Source: Zygnema cylindricum (lineage: Eukaryota > Streptophyta > Zygnematophyceae > Zygnematales > Zygnemataceae). Taken from it: 64,000 nucleotides of DNA. The DNA lies in the NCBI GenBank assembly GCA_037447655.1, contig JBBHKE010001658.1:59294-123293 (forward strand). Direction: 5' to 3'. Positions 56,561 through 64,000 of the stretch are shown here, piece after piece. A model generated the notes under the pieces. It ran no database searches and had not been told where the DNA came from. It was given only the letters and a program-made list of their open reading frames with translations. Within the stretch, counting starts at the first letter, position 1. Each line of letters begins with the position of its first letter. The position numbers were made by a program, and so were the translations under genes.

Positions 56561-56789
56561 GCTTTTTTGTATTTGGAACTAGAGGATATCTTGGATTGAG
56601 TTTGAAACCCTAAGCTTTGTGATGCAATTTGACCACCATGTGAGATTGTAGGAAATACAGAAACTAATGTAAATAACATTACCTCTTCTTTGCTACCAAT
56701 GTTATTCCTTAGTAATACACGTGCCCGTTTGTTTCCTACAGCTGATTGTCTCTGTATATCTTTGCTTGCTGTTTTGCAAACTGAAAACA

Positions 56790-56842
56790 AATCCACATTA
56801 TATCATCAAATATCGGCAAATGGTCCTCGATACCCAACACTA
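56790..56842. mobile_element. hAT-like MITE fragment, right end
   Basis: It ends CCTCGATACCCAACACTA, the same right end as copy 4 at 32479, preceded by the same AATATCGGCAAAYGGT word. Only the end is preserved. Confidence 0.55.
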
Positions 56843-57114
56843 GTGTCGGACCAGTAACCAACTTATTTTTTGCGTGGTACATGTTGGTTGGTTCCACGTA
56901 AGAAACTATTACGACCGAGCGAAGCTATATAGAATCTTTGACATCAAGATGTGAGCACAATATCTAAACCATCGGAGAAAAAAATTGACTCGTACGACGT
57001 ATCAAATAAAATCTGTACGAACGGACGAGACTTAAGATTTGTAAAAGCGTACGAAAATGTCAGAATTGTTAGTGGATGGCAACAGAAGCGTGAAAGAATA
57101 TCCTACGTCAAAGA

Positions 57115-57365
57115 CTTTCTCGCAGCTTCCAGTGGCCTCGCATCCACCCTGGCTGAAGCCACATGGCCTATACAACGTGTAGCCACCTGATCGCGCATTC
57201 ATAGTGGATTTTTTTTCACTTTTCCACGCGGCATAATGCTATACGGTAAGGCTCTTAAAATTGACCTCCATCAGGTCACTTGTTGCAAATCTTGAACGTT
57301 CGACCGACAACGTATTTGACTCTGCATCCGACGGTCAAAGTTTACGCCCATATCATTGGAGAATC
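57115..57365. repeat. Dispersed repeat, relative of 18340-18610
   Basis: It shares CACATGGCCTATACAACGTG and CATATCATTGGAG words with the palindrome-bearing copy but lacks the perfect palindrome. Confidence 0.55.
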
Positions 57366-57379
57366 AAATCGTTCATTCA

Positions 57380-58027
57380 GGGTACGTCCTCATGTATTAA
57401 AGTATCGACTTTTCACTGTTTTTTTGCCCTAAAATTCAGGGAGCTTTGAGAAAAACTTCAGCCGTACGAAAAAATCATTTTTACCACGGTATAGTGAACG
57501 TCAATTCTATACTTTGAATGTACTGCATGTTTGTCGTCATGTGAACGCATTTTGGCGTTTTCCACTTTTCGACCCCTGTGCAAGAGAATCCAGCCCATAA
57601 AAAAACTTCATCCAAAATCACCTCGAAGGGATGTTTTTGATAAAGTACCGCCCAAACAACGAATGAAAAATGACCCACGCACGCGCAACATGAGTGGAAA
57701 TTTTTTTGGACGAGGGATAGTCCTGGCTATTTTTCTCCGTGACCGTCACTCGCATGTACGGAAAAAAATTTGCAGGGGTCTCGGACCTCCACTTTCATTC
57801 ATAAGTCCTTTGTATAATTTTTCGCTGTCGTCGCATCTCCCCTCTCCCTCTCACACTATCGCTTGTATCTCACACTTTTTAGAATGAGACAGGACAATAT
57901 TGGTATAAAATGAAAGATCGTTTAAAAATATTTTTATTGAAATTTTTAGGTTTTTTTTTAATGGCAAGTCGAGTGAGAGAAGTAAAAAAACGAAATCAAG
58001 AAACCATGGCGGAAAGTTATTGAATCT
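57380..58027. mobile_element. Harbinger-like element, truncated, inverted
   Basis: It begins GGGTACGTCCTCATGTATTA and follows the reverse complement of 34739 back to about 34095. It stops at the LTR of the second copia family, which interrupts it. Confidence 0.68.
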
Positions 58028-58331
58028 GTTGTAGGTCATGGGCATTTAGACTCGGCTGTGATCCACTCCCACTAGGAGTCACACTTGCACCAGCCAGGAT
58101 ATTCGTCCTAGGAGGAGCAGGTGGAGCACTAAGGCTAATAGGAGCACTTGCAACAGGAGCGGAGCCATTATCAGACATGATAGCGGAAGCAAACCCAAAG
58201 AGAAATGCCTAGAAGACTAGATCTATAGTGTAAGATATGTTACTCCAAATTAAAGAGGTCTTTCAACCAAACAAACATGTACAACAAGAAAATCAAAGAC
58301 AATAGAGCATAAAACACCTTAAACTGCACTC
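58028..58331 (-). mobile_element. Partial LTR of copia family 2
   Basis: It starts TGTTG and is collinear with 63103-63342, including GTGATCCACTCC and AGAGGTCTTTCAACCA. It is interrupted by an LTR of family 1 at 58332. Confidence 0.68.
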
Positions 58332-59462
58332 TGAAACTCCGAGACCTCCATAAGTCCTCAGAGTGGACAGCTTCCAAGAAGCCTTTAGGATAACCCTGAC
58401 CCCTTTGTGTTTCAGCAAAAATAACTGCCACCTTGGCAGACAAAAACTCTGACCAACTTCACCCCTGTGAAGACAAGACTCCCCTGAGTCGATACCAAAA
58501 AGAATATCTGAATTTGCTCCTCTGAGCAGTAAGTTTTGAAGGGTCAAAGTTGACCTTTTGTACAGAAGCTCTCTGGAGAGAGGGTCCGATCTTCTAATTT
58601 TTCGAAGTCCTATCTCTCTCACAGAATCTATCTACTGATGTACGGAGCAAATCAGATTTAAGTTTCGTACACAAAAGTACAGCTGCCGGTGTACTATGTA
58701 CGACCATTGAACGACATGGCCTAAATATCGACACGTGGTATGTCCGGATTCGCTCCCTTAATCCTCCGAGATGCCGCGATCCAATGTCATTCCGCCACCT
58801 GTCATCCGATGTGGCGATGACCACAAACCGCCGAAATCCTCTTCTACGATCTCGACGTTAATTCCGACCGTCCGATTAAATTCACATTTAATCGTAGCCG
58901 TAATAAATACATGCGCGGTATTCGTTTCACTAAAGAATTACATGCGCGGTATTGGTTTCTAATCCGTACCGGAATCCGTACTTTTACATTTACTGGATAT
59001 ATGTCTCCCGTAATCAGTTACAGTTAAATGAACTATCCTACGTATAAATGTTTAAGTAATTATCAAACCATATACTACATAACACAACTCCTAGACTTAA
59101 CGGCTAAGGCTACCAGCTACTGGTTGTCTGCCGGCCGGCAGGTACCACGATCAAATCCTGTCGCCGGTACATATCTTTTAGTAAATTAAACCCCTAACTA
59201 AAATATATTTTCCCGTAAACCTCTGGATAGCCTAGGTAGCCATGGCTCTAGCTCCTTCTCCAATTTCTCAGTGACTGCGACAAGTTTGAGAAGTTGGAGA
59301 GAGAAGTTAGAGGTAGACTGCCTCGCCTTCTTTCTTATTTCTATTCAGACCTAGAAAATACTTTAAAAGACCTTTAATTTCTACACTCCCCTTATTTTCT
59401 AGTCAATCTTTAATTTCAGACCACACTTTTCCCTGCAGAAAATTAGCTTAGGGGAAGGCACA
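58332..59462 (-). mobile_element. Second copy of the copia family-1 LTR plus 3' internal start, cut by gap
   Basis: The LTR 58332-59385 (TGAAACTCCG to TTTCTACA) is collinear with 25805-26853. It is followed by the same polypurine tract and pol end (CTCCCCTTATTTTCTAGTC) up to the N run. More divergence from the 25.8-kb element suggests an older copy. The rest is missing in the gap. Confidence 0.88.
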
Positions 59463-59472
59463 NNNNNNNNNN
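59463..59472. other. Assembly gap (10 N)
   Basis: Ten N. Sequence to the left is a copia interior and to the right is unrelated, so real DNA is missing. Confidence 0.99.
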
Positions 59473-60520
59473 CCGGTAAAGTTCTTTGTAGTAAAAGTTA
59501 AAATAAAATTTTGTATAGCTGCTACACAAAATTTAATTTCATAGAAACGATTTTTTTATCCTTGTATATAAACGTGCACAGCTTTAAAAGTTTTTTTTAG
59601 TTTGTTAAAGTTCGTTGCACCTTTTCATGTGCTAAACGATACAAAACAGACAAAAACAAATCACGCTCCTCCTTTTCACGTGTTAAACAAAACAAAACAG
59701 ACAAACGCAGGCCATGTATACAAAAAAACATCCCCAGAGTTCTAAAATTACGGTAAAATGCAGCTGCCTTTAGCTCGACGTTTCCGTTTCGCGTAGAAGA
59801 AGTTGGCACTTAGTTGTAGACGTATCGCCTTTCAGCCTGTGCTGATTCACGGTTGAAGAAGATGCGCTTTGCCTTTGCAGCTCGATTTCCGTCGACGTAA
59901 AATGGCATTAAAATCTTGAGACCCCTACAAAAAAACATATGTACCGGACGCAAACAGATAAAAAAAAACAAGTTGTGTACTTTTCCACGTCGCACTAAAC
60001 GCAAACAAACAAAACATAGCAAATCATGTATTTTTCCACGTTGTTTGAAATTGTTTGATTTTTTTTGAAAATTTCGACACGTGCAAATATATGTTCCTAT
60101 TTGTTTAGCGATGATACTTTAATCTAAAACATATCGTTGATATGTTTTAAAATGAAATTTGAAGATGACGTTTCTTGACCTGGCCATGGGTCGGAAAACA
60201 GAAGACAACAACATGTTGTACATTCTAAGTTCGTCAATGACTCAAAATGTACTTATACTTTTTACGATTTCTTTGAAAGGTTGTATCTTAAGCGGTACGA
60301 CGCTAAGTTTTAGATGACAAAAAAAAACCCTTACTTTGGCGTATAGAGACATACGTTAATATAATAATTCCACTCCAAAATTTCGGCTAAATGGGTATAA
60401 CACTTAACATCTAATATTTTTCTAACCAACCAAATGTAACTTTCTAATGCTAACGTTTTCGCGCTACACATTCTCACTAATAGATATTCCCATCAATTCC
60501 CATGTGATAAAAAAAGGGTT
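59473..60520. other. Spacer, no gene
   Basis: AT-rich. It contains loosely repeated ACAAAACAGACAAA and TTTTCCACGT words between 59640 and 60030. No coding or element ends seen. Confidence 0.4.
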
Positions 60521-60524
60521 TTTT

Positions 60525-60960
60525 CTTGTCGTTTTCCTCACAAACTTAGCCCGCAATAAGAAAATCCATACCTGTACCAAAAAAAATGAAACTACCACAC
60601 TATAATTTGCATCACTATAGTAATTTTGAATGTCCTCCAGTTTGTCTTCTGGCACGTTTCAACCCACTTTTGTGTCCCTCCAAGTCATCTTCAAACTTCT
60701 GCTCAAATCACCTCGCGAGATAATTTAAGCTGAAGTGTCATGATGTGAGCGAAAAGGCAATCGTTGTTGCACGAGACCGAGGTTTTTGAAAAAATGTTTA
60801 CAGTACGTGGAGTACCCAAAAAAAAAGCCTCTCTCCATTTCCAGCATGTACGGACTTTTTTCCGCGCAACGGCTTTAGAGGGGTCTCGAGCAACGGATGC
60901 CATTTTACAAAAGCGAAGTACGTGAATGCCCCTCTTTTTCTCTCCCTCTCCCACTACCGC
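60525..60960. repeat. Dispersed repeat, relative of 18990-19460
   Basis: Collinear words TGTCGTTTTCCTCA, CTCAAATCACCTCGCGAG and TTGCACGAG. The palindrome here has decayed on its right arm. Confidence 0.6.
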
Positions 60961-61262
60961 ATCTATCTCACAATTTTTGCAATGAAAAATGGTAATAATG
61001 GTATCAAATAAATGATCTCCAAATAAGATTACTTTTGATTGTCTTTGGGCGTATTTTGATGGAAAGTACTCTGTTTATCACTATTAGAGTTATTAGTGAT
61101 CTGCCACTTAAAACATCTTTTATCCGTACACATTTGTCCGATTTTCACAGGGAGATAGCCGATCGAGAGGTGAGAATCTTCGCTTTAAGTTGCAAACGTC
61201 GGATTTATAATCCGACACGCGTGTACGGATATAACATGTTTAAATGGCAAAAATAACATAAA

Positions 61263-62029
61263 GGGTATGGCCCTATGTAATTGTAACTTAGCGAACTTAC
61301 TTTGTATAATAACGCGGATCCGGCGGACCAAGATTTCAGGTGTTTGTATGAGTTTACTCGAAATTGTTACTTAAGGGTGGGATGATTGTATATGTCGACA
61401 ACGCACGTGACGCCTGTCAACGTGTACAATCTGACTTGCTCCACCGTAATTTTTGAAAATTTTTGAAGCATCGTAAAAGACGTCGTAATTTTTGAAACGA
61501 TTTGGCTTGTCGCATGTCATTACGTGACATTGTAGATGTAGAACCTTGCATCCATGGCTGTACGACATGCCTTTGCGTAAGCCTCTCCTGTCCGGCCGCC
61601 ATGACTTCGCAAAATTTTCACCTTTTCAATTTTTTCACCTTTACTTGAAATGACAGTGTACCATCGCGGCCCTTTCAAGAGAAAACCGTACAAGGTGCAT
61701 GCGGACAAAAACGAACAGTCATGTACTTTTTCTTGTCGTCAAAAACTTTTAAAAATTTTCACACGTAGGAATATGTTTTCCTAATTTTGTAAATGATTCT
61801 ACTTTGCTTAAAACACATTATTGATGTGGTTTATGATATGTTTAAAGTTGACGTGACAACAGGTTGAAAAAACACAAGACAATTTTTTTTTTTACATTTT
61901 AAGTTGGAGAATGACACAAATTGTACTCTTCAAATTTGTGATTTCTTTGTAAGGTTTCAACTTTGGGAGTACCGCTAAAAGGAAAACGGTAGAAAAAAAA
62001 CACGAACTTAGCCACACGGGGTCGTACCC
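61263..62029. mobile_element. Harbinger-like nonautonomous element, diverged
   Basis: It begins GGGTATGGCCCTATGTAAT and ends ACACGGGGTCGTACCC|TAA. The left flank is AAA rather than TAA. 767 bp, noncoding. Confidence 0.58.
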
Positions 62030-62077
62030 TAATGTTGGTTTTTGGAAACCTTTAGCCCTCTCTATTTCACATTGAGA

Positions 62078-62228
62078 TGTTGCCATGCTGCGCTGGTGAC
62101 ACCGCAGCAATAACAGCCTGTGTAAGAAGGATACTTTGCTGCCATGCTACACTAGTCACACCGCAGTTATAGCAGCGTGTATAAGGAAGGTGTTGTGTTG
62201 CCATGCTGCGCTAGTCGAACACCGCAGA
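62078..62228. repeat. Tandem repeat of about 66 bp, two and a half units
   Basis: The unit contains TTGCCATGCTGCGCTRGT, CACCGCAG and AGCCTGTGTAAG. Imperfect copies. Confidence 0.75.
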
Positions 62229-62229
62229 C

Positions 62230-63102
62230 TGCAGAACACCGTCGAAAATCTCAGCCATCTTTTTCTTGGTAAAATTGTCCGGGCAGCTTAGAGGCGATTT
62301 TTCTGCCTTAGCGTGAAGCGTCTAGTTTCTATTACATTATCCATCTCTTGTAAAGCCTTACATAATAATCTATACGGATCCGGCCAAGACCTACACGGTT
62401 TCTTTTCAACCATTTTTGTCCGTTTGAGTGGATTTCGACCGCGTTCTCACAAAACGTTTTTTCCCGGCAGTGGTTGAACTTTAGTTAGTGTGGAAGTTGC
62501 ATGTTGAGAATATCATTTTGTTGTTTTTATTTCTTGTGATTGCGTAATTGTTTTTATTTGGCTTATGCAAATCTTTTGAGTTTGGTTATCTCAAACCTCA
62601 TAAGTGTCAGGCATATTGTCATTTTCAGTTTTTGTTTGTCTTTTTTCGGTTGTTTACGTTTTGATTTGTCTTCTTTAAGTCTAAAGCCAGATTATCTTCG
62701 ATAGGATAACTCCTGCACAGAATATAAGTAGAGCGTGGGGCCTAGTGGTCATCCACCGGCTTTGTATTAACAAACTGACCTAACCAGCTAAGTCGTTGAC
62801 CTTTCTTTTTCTTACACCTGCCTGTTGTTGTATTTATCCATGTTTCACTTTTATGTCTTATTCACAATATCTTTTCATCATTTGGGTTTAAGTGGAGCAC
62901 AACTGATGATATTTCATGCATCTTCATGTTATTTAACACATACGAAACAACAAAATCGAGAACCATAGCTTTAACTTTTGGAATTTGTGAAGTTGTCGTT
63001 ATCATTTGTGAGCGTGACGTCAAAATATCACAAACACTAAACATTTAGAATGTTATAATCAAATAGACACCTAAAACTATCACTATTTTGTAAACGCCAT
63101 TA
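62230..63102. other. Spacer, no gene
   Basis: No recognised coding sequence or repeat ends. Confidence 0.4.
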
Positions 63103-64000
63103 TGTTGAAAGTCATGGGCATTCTCACTTAGTTGTGATCCACTCCTAGTAGGAGTCACGCTTGCACCAGCGGGAATAGAGCCATTAGTAGACATGATAGC
63201 AGAAGCAAACCCAAAGAGAAATACCTATTTGACTAGATCTATATTGTAAGATACGTAACTCGAAAGAGGTCTTTCAACCAGACAAACCTATACTACAAGC
63301 AAATCAAAAACAATTGAACACAAAACACCTTAAAGTGCACTTAGTGCTCTCATTTCCTTAACTCTGTGTAGAATGTACATTCTCTATTGAATTGATCAAT
63401 CCTAATTGAACTAAATACTCAAAAGATCTAGAAAATATCTAAAACGTATGTATAGGGTTCACCTAAATATCTACTAACAAAAATCTAAGTACTTGGACCA
63501 AAATTGTCTAGTAACAATATGTAGACCCTAAAAATCCGGGAGATATGTTTCACGTCTACATTCATAGGCGGTCGTACACACTAATTTACTCAAAGATAAC
63601 TATTAGAGTAGATACTAAAACATCCACACCAAATATAGCTAATATTGAAGAGTTGGTGGTCCAAAAATAATCTAAGTCATAGACTCTAATTTCTAAGACT
63701 TACTAAAGCTTTTTTTCAATGCTTCCCCCTTAAGCTTGAGAAGACTTACTCACTTAGACCACATGCTTTTCTGCAGTATTCCAACTTAGGAGATGGAAGG
63801 GCTTTTGTCAACATGTCTGCAACCATTTTCTCATCAGTCAAATAGCAATGTTTGACCACTCTTGCAAATACTTTTTCTCGTACCAAATGTAGCTGAATGT
63901 CCATATGCTTACTTTTTAAATGGTGACTTGGGTTTGTAGCCACAAAAATGGCTGCGTGATTGTCGCACTACATTATTTGTGTTCCGTGTTGTGTAAACCC
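63103..64000 (-). mobile_element. copia family 2, 3' end (LTR plus pol end), runs off the window
   Basis: The LTR is 63103-63718 (TGTTGAAAGTC to TTTTTTTCA as read on plus, hence ending CAACA on its own strand). It is followed by a purine tract on the minus strand (AAGGGGGAAG) and the RNase H end. The family differs from the 25.8-kb element in LTR length and sequence. Confidence 0.82.
63746..63985 (-). pseudogene. copia RNase H C-terminus, with an in-frame TAG
   Basis: NPSHHLKSKHMDIQLHLVRE, then MVADMLTKALPSPKLEYCRK and a TAA. Upstream in the same frame CDNHAAIFVA is preceded directly by TAG at 63966-63968, where relatives have a residue. So this copy is also interrupted. The rest lies beyond the window. 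Confidence 0.8.

Overview
This is eukaryotic nuclear DNA. It is intron-rich, AT-rich, full of long poly-T intron tracts, and heavily loaded with transposons and satellites. The clearest host gene is the C-terminal part of a plastid-type BASS (sodium/bile-acid symporter family) transporter ending in the plant-conserved KDDFKE. Together with copia elements and a LysM-bearing secreted protease, this points to the green lineage. My best guess is a streptophyte alga such as a charophyte, but the window alone cannot prove it. A run of ten N at 59463-59472 marks an assembly gap.

Layout. (1) 1-2265, plus strand: three terminal exons of the BASS gene. (2) 3190-4250, minus: a 5'-truncated non-LTR retrotransposon end (RT-associated C-terminal domain, 3' tail, tandem repeat). 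(3) 8308-4236, minus: exons of a probable GDP-fucose protein O-fucosyltransferase-like gene, whose last visible exon stops where the non-LTR fragment begins. (4) 8.8-25 kb: no convincing host gene. This stretch holds MITE-like families, a solo copia LTR, tandem repeats and palindromes. (5) 24999-32500: a three-level nest, a TA-flanked MITE split by a hAT-like MITE split by a 6.45-kb Ty1/copia element with 1049-bp LTRs and a perfect 5-bp target duplication. (6) 33.8-34.7 kb: a Harbinger-like element with TAA target duplications. (7) 37389-39221: a satellite of two alternating 7-mers.

(8) 44415-52377, plus: the most interesting gene. About ten exons encode a signal peptide, a very long proline-rich region, a papain-family (C1A) protease domain, an EGF-like domain and two to three LysM domains. 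This would be a secreted wall- or chitin-associated protease. Its frame is broken once, inside a nearly pure poly-C tract, and its protease C-terminus is incomplete as read. (9) 53.4-56.6 kb: three more copies of the same non-LTR 3' tail, plus satellites and a TA-flanked MITE. (10) 57-64 kb: nested transposon debris, including a second copy of the first copia family's LTR, cut by the gap, and the 3' end of a different copia element at the right edge.

The genes do not form a pathway. They are islands between repeats. The observations worth most are the protease gene, the binary heptamer array and its relatives, the nested insertion, the shared non-LTR tail carrying a different satellite at different copies, and the duplicated splice-donor segment in BASS.
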